Shown: positions 55,123 to 64,000 of the stretch, piece by piece | How the letters are laid out: the number at the start of each line of letters is the position of its first letter | Numbering within the stretch: the first letter of the stretch is position 1 | Notes under the pieces: model-generated | Databases searched by the model: none | What the model saw: the letters and a program-made list of their open reading frames with translations, nothing else | Told to the model about the DNA's origin: nothing | Made by a program: the position numbers and the translations under genes | NCBI RefSeq assembly: GCF_016278385.1 | Contig: NZ_JADQBY010000005.1 | Coordinates: forward strand, 1 to 64,000 | Length of the DNA: 64,000 nt | Source: Methanolobus sp. | GTDB lineage: Archaea > Halobacteriota > Methanosarcinia > Methanosarcinales > Methanosarcinaceae | Direction: 5' to 3'

Positions 55123-55779
55123 ATGAGAATCACTGAAGAGAATTTCATTCATCTGGAACAGAAAGCTAAAGAGTATGGGGCAAGCAGTGTCAGATTAATA
55201 CCTGCTGAGGATATTATCGTTGAGAACAAAACTATCCTGAAGTGCATATTTGGATGTGATGGCTATGGAAGCCAGGTATGCCCGCCTTTCATACCAACAG
55301 TGGATGAATTCAGGAAAATGCTAGGAGAGTATGAGTGGGTCCTGCTTGTAAATTGGAAGTCAGAGAACATTTTTAGCAAAGAGATCAGTGAGAATTTCGT
55401 CAAATACAGTATCGCTCCTCCAGAAGATGCAGAGATCAAACAACAGCATCAGGATACAGTAAAAACAGTGCTCAAGGAACGTAAGGAAATAATACAGCCG
55501 GGAAGTATCGAACTTGAAAAACTCTCCTGGAATCTTGGATATAACACTGCTCTTGCAACGTTTCCTGGCAAGTGCACATGGTGCGCTAACAGTGACTATT
55601 CCGGTGTCAACTGTGCAGGGTCCGATGGAGCATGCCACCATCCCACCATTCGCAGACCATGTATCATGGGTCTTGGCATAAGAATGGATAAAACACTTGA
55701 AAAATTAGGCATCCCTCTTCAGAAATTCCCCATGGATGATACAATTCCGTCTCAATATACATTGATTTTCCTGGACTAA
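55123..55779 (+). CDS. DUF2284 metal-binding protein
   Basis: A 218-residue protein of the DUF2284 family (predicted metal binding). Cysteines fall in CIFGCDGYGSQVCPPF, CTWCANSDYSGVNCAG, CHHPTIRRPCIMG, which suggests an iron-sulfur cluster. Function unknown; it is common in methanogens. It is enclosed by the two 42-bp repeats. Confidence 0.85.
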   Translation: MRITEENFIHLEQKAKEYGASSVRLIPAEDIIVENKTILKCIFGCDGYGSQVCPPFIPTVDEFRKMLGEYEWVLLVNWKSENIFSKEISENFVKYSIAPPEDAEIKQQHQDTVKTVLKERKEIIQPGSIELEKLSWNLGYNTALATFPGKCTWCANSDYSGVNCAGSDGACHHPTIRRPCIMGLGIRMDKTLEKLGIPLQKFPMDDTIPSQYTLIFLD

Positions 55780-55899
55780 GATGGAGAGATAAAACTGAAA
55801 AACATTTTTTATCGGGCTGTTTGAGTTCCTTTACTTAAGGATGAAATATGTAGAAACCCACACATAAGAGAGCTTTTACACCTGGGAGGATTCATGCAT

Positions 55900-55942
55900 A
55901 AATATAGGCTCTCATAATGTGTGACTCTGCTTGGTTACCAAA
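55900..55942. repeat. 42-bp direct repeat, copy 2
   Basis: AAATATAGGCTCTCATAATG then TGTGACTCTGCTTGG and TTACCAAA, in the same direction as copy 1 and 863 bases further on. It lies upstream of a DUF4143-type remnant. Confidence 0.65.
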
Positions 55943-56027
55943 TCCTAATCTCTTTTTAGCCCGAAAGATAAAAGTAAACTAGTTGAATCTGTTGTACAAA
56001 GCTATTTTGTAAGGTTTATGTACAATA

Positions 56028-56310
56028 AATTTCAAGTGATATTTTTTCTCCCAAAGAACATCTTTTCTATTGGAGAGGCAAGGGTGGAAAAGAAGTTGAT
56101 TATGTATTAAAGTCAAAAGACAATGAATTATTGTCTATTGAATTAAAATATCAAAATAAACTCCAAAAAAGTGACTACAAAGGTTTATCCTCATTTCCAA
56201 AGGGTATAATGCTCTCTAAAAATGACTTTGAGTCTGGCAATTATCTTACAAATTCCCGTTTCTCTCTTCCTGTTACTAATATGATAATTGCTACCTTAAT
56301 ATCAAACTTC
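56028..56310 (+). pseudogene. C-terminal remnant of an AAA ATPase with DUF4143 end
   Basis: After an in-frame TAA the frame reads SPKEHLFYWRGKGGKEVDYV, then SIELKYQNKLQKSDYKGLSS and LPVTNMIIATL. The FYWR...EVDYV...IELKY pattern is the nuclease-like end of DUF4143 proteins. The ATPase part is absent, and the frame then runs into the convergent nth gene. Confidence 0.65.
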
Positions 56311-56955
56311 ACTGGAAGGACACAACTCACTTACAACACATTCCCCGCACTTTGGCCTTCTTGCGATGCACACATTTCTTCCGTGAAGTATCAATGTCAT
56401 GGATAGGTTCTCAAGGTCTTTTTTCTCAGCAAGTGCCATCAGGTCGATTTCTATCTTTTTAGGGTCGTTGTATTGAGTAAAGCCAAGTTTTAGTGACAGT
56501 CGGGTCACGTGTGTATCCACTGCAATACCTCCGATGATGCCAAAACCTCTGGCAAGGACTATGTTGGCTGTTTTCCTTCCAACACCTGGTAGCTTCAGCA
56601 GGTCTTCCATGGTGTCTGGAACCTTGCCATCAAATTCAGTGAGGATGAGCTGTGCACTTCTGATGATGTGTTTTGCTTTCTGGTGGTAGAAACCTGTTGT
56701 GTAGATATCCTTTCCGAGTTCATCCAGACTTGCGTTGGCAAAATCTTCCACATTGAGATACTTTTTGAACAACACCTGTGTGACCTTATTGACCTGTTTG
56801 TCTGTACACTGAGCGGAAAGAATTGTTGCAACCATCAGTTCCAGTGGATTCTTGAAATGAAGCATGGGCTCAGTATTGGGATATTCATCCTGCAGTAGTT
56901 TGAAAATCTGGTTAAAATTTTCACTATTATCAGGTACTTGAAATTGCGTTGTCAT
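56302..56955 (-). CDS. nth: Endonuclease III
   Basis: A 217-residue DNA glycosylase/AP lyase. TILSAQCTDKQVNKVT, the helix-hairpin-helix LLKLPGVGRKTANIVLAR with the catalytic Lys (near 120), VDTHVTRLS with the Asp, and the C-terminal 4Fe-4S site CIARRPKCGECVVSELC are all present. It removes oxidised pyrimidines. An ORB-like sequence lies 41 bases upstream. Confidence 0.95.
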   Translation of the reverse strand: MTTQFQVPDNSENFNQIFKLLQDEYPNTEPMLHFKNPLELMVATILSAQCTDKQVNKVTQVLFKKYLNVEDFANASLDELGKDIYTTGFYHQKAKHIIRSAQLILTEFDGKVPDTMEDLLKLPGVGRKTANIVLARGFGIIGGIAVDTHVTRLSLKLGFTQYNDPKKIEIDLMALAEKKDLENLSMTLILHGRNVCIARRPKCGECVVSELCPSSEV

Positions 56956-57089
56956 GGGGATAAATAGGCATCTGATACTTCTTATGTTTATTCAATACCC
57001 CATTGTTTCGACTCGAACTAAAAATAAAAGCTACTAAAATAAAACAAACTAGAGACAAATCTAAATAATAAAAATAAAAGAATAAAAGC

Positions 57090-57108
57090 TACGGGTTTAG
57101 AGCCCGTA
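57090..57108 (-). terminator. Terminator overlapping the porB stop
   Basis: TACGGG-CTCTAAA-CCCGTA forms a 6-bp stem on the minus strand, with the porB stop codon in the loop, followed by a T-rich tail. Confidence 0.6.
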
Positions 57109-57972
57109 AACTTCAATATTCTTATCAGCAAGTGCCTGGATCTTAGCAATCTCTTCCGCTCCGCCTTCCATTTTGAAGAGGTGGCTGAAACGACGCTGCA
57201 TCTTGAGATATTCCTCAACAGGCTGAATTGATTTACCAATCTTCCTGACCTTGGTAACTTCGCCTTCTTCAACTTCGTAAAGTGGCCACAGACCTGTCTG
57301 TACAGCCATCTTTGCGACCTCTACAGTCTTGGAAGTGTCAAATCCCCATCCTGTGGTACATGGAGCATGTGCGTGAATATAGGTTGGACCTTCGATGTCT
57401 ACAGCTTTCTTCACTTTGTTGATCATGTCCTTTGGATATCCGATGGATGTGGTTGCCACGTATGGAGCACCATGTGCCACCATAATAGCAGGCATGTTCT
57501 TCTTTGGTCTGTTGTTCCCAAAGGATACCTTACCAGCAGGGCTTGTGGTGGTTGATGCATTATATGGTGTTGCACCACTTCTCTGCACACCGGTGTTCAT
57601 GTAAGCCTCATTGTCAATACAGACGTAAGTGAGGTCATGTCCTCTCTCAAATGCTCCGGAAATGGAACGCATACCTATATCAAGTGTTGCACCGTCTCCA
57701 CCCATCACAAGTACCTTGGTGTTCTGTTTCTTGCCGAGGGCTTTTAAGGCAGCCTCAACACCAGACCCAACAGCAGCTGCATTTTCGAAAAGTGAGTGTA
57801 TCCATGGTACATCCCATGCAGTTTCAGGGAAAGGGGTGGTCATAACTTCAAGACATCCGGTAGGGTTGATAACTATACAGTCCTCGCCGGCGCCCATAAG
57901 TGCGAACTTTGCAGCCATTGCATCACAGCAACCTGCACATCCTCTGTGTCCCGGGGCTAACAATGATTTCAT
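57097..57972 (-). CDS. porB: Pyruvate:ferredoxin oxidoreductase, beta subunit
   Basis: A 291-residue subunit that binds thiamine diphosphate. [12 protein letters not shown] near the start gives two of the cluster cysteines, [20 protein letters not shown] the ThDP/magnesium motif, and [19 protein letters not shown] follows. Makes acetyl-CoA from or to pyruvate with ferredoxin. Last gene of porCDAB; it overlaps porA by four bases. Confidence 0.96.
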   Translation of the reverse strand: MKSLLAPGHRGCAGCCDAMAAKFALMGAGEDCIVINPTGCLEVMTTPFPETAWDVPWIHSLFENAAAVGSGVEAALKALGKKQNTKVLVMGGDGATLDIGMRSISGAFERGHDLTYVCIDNEAYMNTGVQRSGATPYNASTTTSPAGKVSFGNNRPKKNMPAIMVAHGAPYVATTSIGYPKDMINKVKKAVDIEGPTYIHAHAPCTTGWGFDTSKTVEVAKMAVQTGLWPLYEVEEGEVTKVRKIGKSIQPVEEYLKMQRRFSHLFKMEGGAEEIAKIQALADKNIEVYGL

Positions 57973-59183
57973 AGTAGTTCCTCCTTCAGATCAGTAAACT
58001 GGCTCTCGATCTTGATACCTGTCTTCATGACATCCTGTGCCTCATCGATGATCTTCTCGATCAGGTCTACCTTAATGTCACGTCCACCGTGGCCGATCAT
58101 ATAGCCTACAATAGGTACGTCAAGCTTGGTGTTGTAAAGGGAAGACTTTGTTTCAGTGAAAAGTGCGCCTTCATTCAGTCCAAGTGAGATGTTCTTGTCA
58201 AGTACGACAACGACCTTTGCATCCTTCAGAGCGTTTTTAATAGCAGCTGCAGGGAATGGTCTGAATGACCTGACCTTCAAAAGACCTACCTTTACATTCC
58301 TGTCCCTGAGTTTATCAATGACGTCCTTAATGGTTCCGATAATGGATCCCATTGCCATGATGATGATGTCTGCGTCATCTGTTCGATACTCGTCAATAAG
58401 TCCTCCGTAGTATCTTCCGTATACGTCGTAGAATTCATTTGCTACATCCTCTATTTTCTTAAGAGATTTCTGCATTGCCTGTTCCTGCAGGTATCTGAAT
58501 TCAGTGTAGTAGTTAGGGTCTGCAAATGCTCCGAAACTCATTGGGTTCTTCGGATCAAGAATATAGTCCGGTTCAAATGCAGGCAGGAATTCATCTGTTA
58601 GGTCCTGTTCAAGAAGTACAATAGGTTCGTAAACGTGTGACAGGATAAAACCGTCCATACAGACCATTGATGGCATAAGGATATCCTTGTCCTCTGAGAT
58701 CTTGAAAGCCTGTGCAGTCATATCTGAGATTTCCTGTGTGTTCTCAGCGTAGAGCTGTAACCATCCGGTATCTCTCTGTGATATTGCATCCTGATGGTCG
58801 TTCCATATGCTGATAGGAGCACTGACAGCCCTGTTTGCAATGGTCATCACAACAGGCAGCCTCATACCTGAGATATTGAACAGTACTTCATGCATGAGTT
58901 CAAGACCCTGTGATGTTGTAGCTGAGTAACATCTTGCACCGGCAGCGGATGCACCGACAAGCGCTGAAAGTGCTGAGAACTCAGATTCTACATTAATGTA
59001 TTCACAGTTTGGTATTTCACCATCTGCCATAAATTGTGAGAGATCTTCAACTATGTGGGTCTGTGGTGTGATAGGATATGCTGAAATTACGTTTGGTCTG
59101 CAGACCTTGGTAGCATGCGCAACAGCATATGATCCTTCAACAACGACCATTTTCTTCTTGTCAATTTTGTTTTCAGGTGCCAT
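57969..59183 (-). CDS. porA: Pyruvate:ferredoxin oxidoreductase, alpha subunit
   Basis: A 404-residue subunit. [20 protein letters not shown] and [16 protein letters not shown] open the pyrimidine-binding domain, SESEFSA-like [19 protein letters not shown] and [20 protein letters not shown] follow, and the domain II part has [13 protein letters not shown]. In methanogens the enzyme mainly fixes CO2 to make pyruvate. It directly follows porD. Confidence 0.96.
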   Translation of the reverse strand: MAPENKIDKKKMVVVEGSYAVAHATKVCRPNVISAYPITPQTHIVEDLSQFMADGEIPNCEYINVESEFSALSALVGASAAGARCYSATTSQGLELMHEVLFNISGMRLPVVMTIANRAVSAPISIWNDHQDAISQRDTGWLQLYAENTQEISDMTAQAFKISEDKDILMPSMVCMDGFILSHVYEPIVLLEQDLTDEFLPAFEPDYILDPKNPMSFGAFADPNYYTEFRYLQEQAMQKSLKKIEDVANEFYDVYGRYYGGLIDEYRTDDADIIIMAMGSIIGTIKDVIDKLRDRNVKVGLLKVRSFRPFPAAAIKNALKDAKVVVVLDKNISLGLNEGALFTETKSSLYNTKLDVPIVGYMIGHGGRDIKVDLIEKIIDEAQDVMKTGIKIESQFTDLKEELL

Positions 59184-59444
59184 TTATTTCTCCTCCAGGA
59201 CCATGGTAATTGCATCCTTTGGACATTCGTTTGCACAGATTCCGCAACCCTTGCAGAAATCATAATCGAACTCGAAGAATCCGTCATCCTTTGGGTTTAC
59301 TGAACTGTCAGGACACAGAAGTTCACACAACTTGCATTTAATGCATTTCTCGTAGTCGTAAACCGGCTTGAAAGTTCTCCATCCACCGGTCTTGTTGACT
59401 CTGGTGGTACCTGCTTTACAGACTCCTCCGGGAAGAATTTTCAT
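59184..59444 (-). CDS. porD: Pyruvate:ferredoxin oxidoreductase, delta (ferredoxin) subunit
   Basis: An 86-residue ferredoxin with two 4Fe-4S motifs ([16 protein letters not shown] and [15 protein letters not shown]) that carries electrons between the catalytic core and free ferredoxin. It overlaps the end of porC by four bases and touches porA. Confidence 0.95.
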   Translation of the reverse strand: MKILPGGVCKAGTTRVNKTGGWRTFKPVYDYEKCIKCKLCELLCPDSSVNPKDDGFFEFDYDFCKGCGICANECPKDAITMVLEEK

Positions 59445-59989
59445 ATCTTAGCCCCCTTCATCATGTTGTATGCTTCCTGGATAGCTTCAGCGTTCCTGTC
59501 TCCGATCTTGCCAGGGAATCTTTCCTTGACAGCTTCTTTGATGGACTGCGCTTCTATCTCGCCTGTTGCACCTGCAAAGGCACCCAGAAGCACAGTGTTA
59601 ACAATAGGTCTACCGATGATGTCCAGTGCGATCTTTGTTGCATTCACTGTCATTATCTTTGCCTTTGTGTCAATGTTGAACGTGTCAGCATCGAAGTCAC
59701 TGTTGATAATAAGTATTCCGTCCTCTTTGAGACCACTTGCAACATCTACGACCTCAAGGAGTGTTGGATCCTGTACAATAACATAGTCAGGTTCGTAGAT
59801 CTGGCTTCTTAGTCTAATGGGTTCATTGTTGATCCTGGTAAATGCCTGGACCGGTGCACCCCTTCTTTCCACTCCGAACGCAGGGAAAGCCTGGCTAAAT
59901 TTCCCGTCTGCAAAAGCAGCAACAGCCAGAAGTTCAGCGGCTGTGACAGAGCCCTGGCCACCTCGGCCGTGTATTCGTATTTCTTTCAT
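59441..59989 (-). CDS. porC: Pyruvate:ferredoxin oxidoreductase, gamma subunit
   Basis: A 182-residue subunit with the standard start [17 protein letters not shown], followed by [16 protein letters not shown]. First gene of the porCDAB operon. The ~260 bases upstream must contain the promoter; a GC-richer patch with partial dyads (about 60065-60104) lies there. Confidence 0.96.
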   Translation of the reverse strand: MKEIRIHGRGGQGSVTAAELLAVAAFADGKFSQAFPAFGVERRGAPVQAFTRINNEPIRLRSQIYEPDYVIVQDPTLLEVVDVASGLKEDGILIINSDFDADTFNIDTKAKIMTVNATKIALDIIGRPIVNTVLLGAFAGATGEIEAQSIKEAVKERFPGKIGDRNAEAIQEAYNMMKGAKI

Positions 59990-60263
59990 CTAGAATTCTC
60001 CATAAACCATGTGTAATAATAGATATAACAATTTATTCCGATATTCGATCAAACGTTTTATTCGGGCAACACTGCGCATGTCATGTGTCGAACATGGTGC
60101 CGAAAAAGCATCATATTTTTCGTCAACTGACGTTAAATGCAATGGTTAATTGTGTAGAATCTATTAATTACTATTTAGTCTTTTGGTAATTTACACCGTT
60201 AAATCATTAAAATTTAGTAATATATGAAGAATGTAGAACAGACTCATCTTTTTATAAATGACA

Positions 60264-61220
60264 TCATTCGGCGTGTTTGCACATTTCCTCAAGACTTTCA
60301 AAAATATCCTCAACACATTTTGCCTCTGCAATACTTCTTCTTATATGTCTGCCATTTCTCATCCCACGGGTGAACCATTGTGCTTGCGCCTTTATGTGCA
60401 CCGTAGGTGCAAGGTCATACTCTTCCAGAAGACCAAAGTATTCCCGAAGATCGGCAATCCTCTGGCTGCACTGTCTGTAATCCAGCATTTCTCCCGTTTC
60501 AAGAAAATGGGATATCCTCCTGAAAAGGAAGGGATTACCCATTGCAGCTCTTCCAATCATGATGCCGTCACACCCGGTATATTCCAGTGTCTGCTGTGCT
60601 GAGATCTCGTCTACGATATCACCATTGGCTATTACCGGAATATTGAGTTCCTGCTTTATTTTTCGTACATACTCATGGTTTGCTTTTCCTGAGTACTGCT
60701 GCTGCTGTGTCCTTCCATGCACCGTTATTGCCGATGCTCCGGCCCTTTCTATCAGGTGGGCTATCTCCAGAGTCTTATCCATATCAGGAAGAATACGTAT
60801 CTTGGCAGTGAACGGAGTGGAGAGATTATCTGAGAGTTTCTTTATGATCTCATGAATAAGCTCAGGTGATTTGAGAAGAGCTGATCCGCATCCATCTTTT
60901 GTCAGGAGTTTTGCAGGACAACCAAAATTAACATCAATGATCTCAGGTTGGTAAATTTCTTCGATCCTCAGAGCTGCCGTAGTCATAGTTTCCGGGGAAT
61001 TTCCAAATATCTGTATCCCAAGAGGTCTTTCATCATCGCAGCTGATTCCTCGTTTTATACTTTTCTCATTTTCGTATATGACAGCGTCTGCACTGATCAT
61101 TTCTGAATATGTAAGGGAAGCTCCGTATTTTCTGCACATCAGGCGAAAAGGCAGGTTTGTCACATTGGACATGGGGGCAAGAAGTATATTTCCGGGAATT
61201 TTTAGGTCTGCAATCTTCAT
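60264..61220 (-). CDS. tRNA-dihydrouridine synthase (DusB-like)
   Basis: A 318-residue flavoprotein with TIM-barrel. IPGNILLAPMSNVTNLPFRL, NFGCPAKLLTKDGCGSAL (catalytic Cys) and ITVHGRTQQQQYSGKANHEY, CDGIMIGRAAMGNPFLFRRI are family landmarks. It reduces uridines in the tRNA D loop. I chose the ATG at 61220 because MKIADLKIPGN matches the common start; ATG 61259 adds 13 residues. Confidence 0.92.
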   Translation of the reverse strand: MKIADLKIPGNILLAPMSNVTNLPFRLMCRKYGASLTYSEMISADAVIYENEKSIKRGISCDDERPLGIQIFGNSPETMTTAALRIEEIYQPEIIDVNFGCPAKLLTKDGCGSALLKSPELIHEIIKKLSDNLSTPFTAKIRILPDMDKTLEIAHLIERAGASAITVHGRTQQQQYSGKANHEYVRKIKQELNIPVIANGDIVDEISAQQTLEYTGCDGIMIGRAAMGNPFLFRRISHFLETGEMLDYRQCSQRIADLREYFGLLEEYDLAPTVHIKAQAQWFTRGMRNGRHIRRSIAEAKCVEDIFESLEEMCKHAE

Positions 61221-61411
61221 GGGAATCTTATTGATGGTGTATTGAGAGTTCAATAGCATCGGGTTTTTTAATAAGTGTAGTTGTAATATTGATTAAAATC
61301 GTTGTATCGAAGGGTATACTAATATATAAGTAGGATGTATGGAAAAATCTATTGAAATAACTTGAAATAGCACTTATCCCTTAAGTTTTACAAAATAAAA
61401 AAGGTTCATCT

Positions 61412-61948
61412 ATGACAAAGATCTTAGCTTTTGTTGGAATGCCAGCCTCGGGCAAATCAGAGGCGGCATCTGTTCTGCGCCGAAAAGGTATTGCTGTCAT
61501 TAATATGGGAGACGTTATCAGGGAAGAAGTTGTCCGCAGGGGACTGGAACCCACTGATGCAAACACAGGTGGAGTAGGTAGTGACCTGCGTGAAAAGGAA
61601 GGTAAAGATGCTGTTGCAAAGAGATGTATCCCTAAGATAAGAGATGCAAACGAGGATTTCATCGGTATTGATGGTGTGCGCAGTGTTTCAGAGGTCGAAC
61701 TATTTAAAATGGCCTTTGGGGATGATTTTACCTTGGTGTCTGTTGATTCTCCGCTTGAGCTGAGATTTGAGCGTGTACTGGCTCGCAAAAGAAGTGATGA
61801 CATGCAGGATGTTAATGCCCTGAAGGTCAGGGATGAGCGTGAACTTGGCTGGGGAATGGGAAAAGCAATGGAAGTTGCTGACCTTGTTATTGAGAACAAT
61901 AGCACCCTTGAAGAGTTCAATGAAAAGATAATAGCTCTTCTGGAATAA
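61412..61948 (+). CDS. UPF0200-type nucleotide kinase
   Basis: A 178-residue P-loop protein. GMPASGKS (residues 9-16) binds ATP, then MGDVIREEVVRRGLEPT and IGIDGVRSVSEVELFK. It resembles dephospho-CoA and nucleoside monophosphate kinases. The archaeal UPF0200 group has no certain substrate. It heads a unit with the next two genes. Confidence 0.9.
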   Translation: MTKILAFVGMPASGKSEAASVLRRKGIAVINMGDVIREEVVRRGLEPTDANTGGVGSDLREKEGKDAVAKRCIPKIRDANEDFIGIDGVRSVSEVELFKMAFGDDFTLVSVDSPLELRFERVLARKRSDDMQDVNALKVRDERELGWGMGKAMEVADLVIENNSTLEEFNEKIIALLE

Positions 61949-61963
61949 GCAGGAATAGGTATC

Positions 61964-62407
61964 ATGATAAAGGTTACAGTTTCAGCAATTGTGAATCCCA
62001 CAGAGAGCAGGGATAAGGTCTACTCTGGCCTGAGCCAGATATTTCCTAAAATAGACTTTGATTTTGAGGTTTTGTCTGAACACAGTGGTAAATTCACAGG
62101 TGAAAGTGACATCTATGGTCTTGAAAAAGTCCACCAGCAGATCAGAGAAGAGGAAATAATTGATACTTCACGCACCAGGTTGAATGTGGGCTTGTCAGAA
62201 GACAGGATGTCCACTTCTTTCATTATAAGTAAACAAGTAGCCACCGTTGGCCGCCTGAACTATCCTGCACAGGAAGAACCTCTTGGCTCTATCAACATCA
62301 GTGTCAAGGCTGACGATATAGAAGAGCTTGAAAGGTTCTTTGACTGGCTGACTCCTCCCACAATTGACGGAGTTCCGGATTTTGAAATAGATATAAAGGA
62401 TGTTTAA
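61964..62407 (+). CDS. UPF0201 RNA-binding-like protein
   Basis: A 147-residue protein of the conserved archaeal UPF0201 family, normally encoded right after the UPF0200 kinase as here. It opens with VTVSAIVNPTESRDKVYSGL and has PLGSINISVKADDIEELERF near the end. Relatives have an L5-like fold and may bind RNA. Function unknown. The next gene begins one base after its stop. Confidence 0.9.
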   Translation: MIKVTVSAIVNPTESRDKVYSGLSQIFPKIDFDFEVLSEHSGKFTGESDIYGLEKVHQQIREEEIIDTSRTRLNVGLSEDRMSTSFIISKQVATVGRLNYPAQEEPLGSINISVKADDIEELERFFDWLTPPTIDGVPDFEIDIKDV

Positions 62408-62408
62408 T

Positions 62409-63182
62409 ATGAATTTAAGGAACCTGAGCTACTCATCACGCGCAGCCGTGGAAGACCCATTCAACTGGGCTTACAGCTTGGAAGATATCGGATACACTGG
62501 CTGGGAAATAGTACAAGAAGGCTCACAATGCCTTAATGATGAGAATATTCAGCAGGTCCGTGACATACTTGAAACAACCAACCTTACTCTTACAATGCAT
62601 CTGCCATTCTCGGATATGAACATGGCAGGTCTCAATTCAGGCATACACAATGAAGTGATGCGTCAGATGAAGTATTATTTGGATATGGCATCGGGTCTTG
62701 TGGAGCTTGCGGTGCTACACCCGGGTTATCTTTCCCCTTACGGCGGTCAGGTTCCCGATAAAGCCTGGCAGGTAAATATTGAATCCATTCAGCAACTCTG
62801 TGATTTTGCAGAAGAGAGAGGCATTATCATTGCAGTTGAGAATATGCCGGATATCCCTAAAATATACGGAAAAATCCCCGATGAGATGCTGGATATACTA
62901 GAACAGGTGGACAGAGATAACGTAGGTATGACCCTTGATGTAGGACATGCAAACACCATGGGACGTGTGGATGAGTTTGTGGAGAAATGCTTTGGTAAAA
63001 TCAAACATATGCATATCCATGATAACCATGGAGTCCATGATGAACATCTGCCTCTGGGACAGGGTAGTATCGACTGGAAAAAGTTCATGGGAAGTATTTC
63101 AGGTTACAAGGGCAGGCTTGTTACTGAAATGGGCAGCCTTGATGAAGGCAGACAGTGTATAGGGTTTTTGAAGAACCTCTAG
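62409..63182 (+). CDS. Sugar phosphate isomerase/epimerase-like TIM barrel
   Basis: A 257-residue protein of the AP-endonuclease-2-like barrel family. GWEIVQEGSQCL, LTMHLPFSDMNM, AVENMPDIPKIYG, LTLDVGHANTMG-like MTLDVGHANTMGR, HMHIHDNHGVHDEHLPLGQG and VTEMGS supply the metal-binding His, Glu and Asp. The substrate is unknown. ATG 62409 has AAGGATG upstream; ATG 62400 is also possible. It ends in TAG. Confidence 0.85.
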   Translation: MNLRNLSYSSRAAVEDPFNWAYSLEDIGYTGWEIVQEGSQCLNDENIQQVRDILETTNLTLTMHLPFSDMNMAGLNSGIHNEVMRQMKYYLDMASGLVELAVLHPGYLSPYGGQVPDKAWQVNIESIQQLCDFAEERGIIIAVENMPDIPKIYGKIPDEMLDILEQVDRDNVGMTLDVGHANTMGRVDEFVEKCFGKIKHMHIHDNHGVHDEHLPLGQGSIDWKKFMGSISGYKGRLVTEMGSLDEGRQCIGFLKNL

Positions 63183-63233
63183 ATTTTGAAAACAAAAAAG
63201 TGTAAACTGACAAAGAATAAATCTATCTCTTTT

Positions 63234-63404
63234 TTATTCTTCCAGCCTGCCATGTCTGCGGTCTATATCGTCAAGCTGGTCCAACATCTTACGTAATGCT
63301 GTCCTTATGGCATCGGCCTGTGTAACAAACTTCTTGTTGTCACCGATATGCTGACTTAAGTCGTCAAGAAGTTCCTGTGGAATGTCAACACTCACTTTTG
63401 GCAT
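63234..63404 (-). CDS. Ribbon-helix-helix DNA-binding protein (56 aa)
   Basis: A short gene encoding MPKVSVDIPQELLDDLSQHI, then TQADAIRTALRKMLDQLDDI, a typical RHH fold: one DNA-contacting strand (PKVSVDIP) and two helices. GGTG lies four bases before the ATG. Such proteins bind operators as dimers. No toxin gene is next to it, so a free-standing regulator is more likely than an antitoxin. Confidence 0.85.
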   Translation of the reverse strand: MPKVSVDIPQELLDDLSQHIGDNKKFVTQADAIRTALRKMLDQLDDIDRRHGRLEE

Positions 63405-63481
63405 GGTTTCACCATTTTAAAAACAAAGATAGATTAATCTAATGGGATTTAACCTTTTATAGAAAAAGTGATTGTAAAATG

Positions 63482-63555
63482 CGAGCCGGAAGGGAGTTGA
63501 ACCCCTGGCCTACGGATTAAGAGTCCGTCGCTCTGCCTGGCTAAGCTACCGGCCC
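63482..63555 (-). tRNA. tRNA-Lys (anticodon CTT)
   Basis: A 74-base cloverleaf on the minus strand. Acceptor GGGCCGG pairs with CCGGCTC (one G-U), the anticodon stem is CGGA/TCCG with loop CTCTTAA, and the T arm reads CAGGGGTTCAACTCCCT-like with TTC. The discriminator is G; CCA is not encoded. Anticodon CTT reads AAG. Confidence 0.95.
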
Positions 63556-63797
63556 GCGCTGATTGAGCGAGACATCCATACGTATTAGCCTGATATATAC
63601 GTTTCGGTTAATCTCGATAATAACACATTATATTGTGTCCAATCGGTTTTTTTGAAAACTACAATGAACAAAATTTCAATTAAATTATAGGTAATTGTTA
63701 AAATTAATATTATTCAACGATGCTTATTTTTATATTAAAAATTAAAGTATAATTATTTATATGTGAATAATTATTTTTATATCACAGGAGTTTTTAA
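63556..63797. other. Gap between tRNA-Lys and the RDD gene
   Basis: About 240 AT-rich bases holding the tRNA promoter side (TATATACG near 63593) and, next to the RDD gene, TTATTTATATGTG. I see no ORF. Confidence 0.4.
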
Positions 63798-64000
63798 ATG
63801 TACTGTCCAAATTGTGGATTTAAGAATGAAGATACTGTGCTTTCGTGCAGCAAATGTGATACTAATTTGAGTTCCATACCTTTAGAAGGCATTAGAAAGT
63901 CGCCTTATGTAGGTTTTTGGAACAGATTTTATGCCGCTTTTATTGATTGGATAGTTTCCAATATTTTGGGCTTAATCCTTGGAAATGGTTTAGGACTCTT
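63798..64000 (+). CDS. RDD-family membrane protein with zinc ribbon, N-terminal part
   Basis: The first 67 codons; the gene continues past the right edge. A zinc ribbon (CPNCGFKNEDTVLSCSKC) is followed by YVGFWNRFYAAFIDWIVSNI, the RDD-type first helix in which Arg and Asp appear as R-x5-D. CAGGAG lies nine bases before the ATG. Function of RDD proteins is mostly unknown; some act as ion or solute transporters. Confidence 0.8.
   Translation, partial: MYCPNCGFKNEDTVLSCSKCDTNLSSIPLEGIRKSPYVGFWNRFYAAFIDWIVSNILGLILGNGLGL

Noticed and set aside
60065-60104. GC-richer patch with partial dyads upstream of porC
   Set aside because: The arms pair only in part and no clear hairpin or operator can be defined by eye.

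Overview
The window comes from a methylotrophic methanogen of the order Methanosarcinales. Evidence: a complete pyrrolysine operon (pylS, pylB, pylC, pylD), a monomethylamine methyltransferase (mtmB) with its in-frame UAG codon, Ftr, MfnA, RamA, PorCDAB, archaeal replication proteins (DP1 of PolD, Orc1/Cdc6) and AT-rich intergenic DNA. A Methanolobus- or Methanococcoides-like genus is my guess; the sequence alone does not settle it.

Left part (1-17.2 kb) is a methylamine island. On the minus strand lie mtmC-mtmB, a permease unit with three small membrane proteins (one of 36 aa), and a superoxide-reductase-like gene followed by mtbA. Divergent from mtmC are two Msr/FilR1-type regulators, a large sensor kinase and a response regulator. 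Then come pylS-B-C-D and a RamA-type corrinoid activase. Together these genes transport monomethylamine, demethylate it, keep the corrinoid reduced, pass the methyl group to CoM, and make and charge pyrrolysine. The 0.7 kb in front of pylS contains two tandem copies of a structured ~180-bp element and a 17-codon leader ORF that ends in UAG. I did not find pylT next to pylS.

Middle part (17.3-31 kb) is a core region with a probable replication origin: polB (DP1), signal peptidase, orc1/cdc6, then an intergenic region with four origin recognition boxes (three direct, one inverted) around an AT-rich stretch, then mfnA, a site-2 protease, a TraB protein, a transglutaminase-like gene interrupted by an in-frame UAG, and ftr.

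The region from 31 to 56 kb is accessory-like: a CopB-type copper ATPase, an NapH-like iron-sulfur protein, RNase H, a histidine kinase, a potassium channel, DinB, a cysteine pair (cysK with a non-standard start, and cysE), a Vms1/baeRF-type protein, a TetR-aldo/keto reductase unit, a SulP transporter, an APC permease and an acetate transporter. It is littered with gene remnants: an M23 peptidase, a TrmB-like tail, a GNAT/VOC junction, an Msr tail and a DUF4143 tail.

The right end (56-64 kb) is core again: nth, porCDAB, a dihydrouridine synthase, UPF0200 and UPF0201 proteins, a TIM-barrel isomerase, a ribbon-helix-helix protein, tRNA-Lys(CTT) and the start of an RDD membrane protein.
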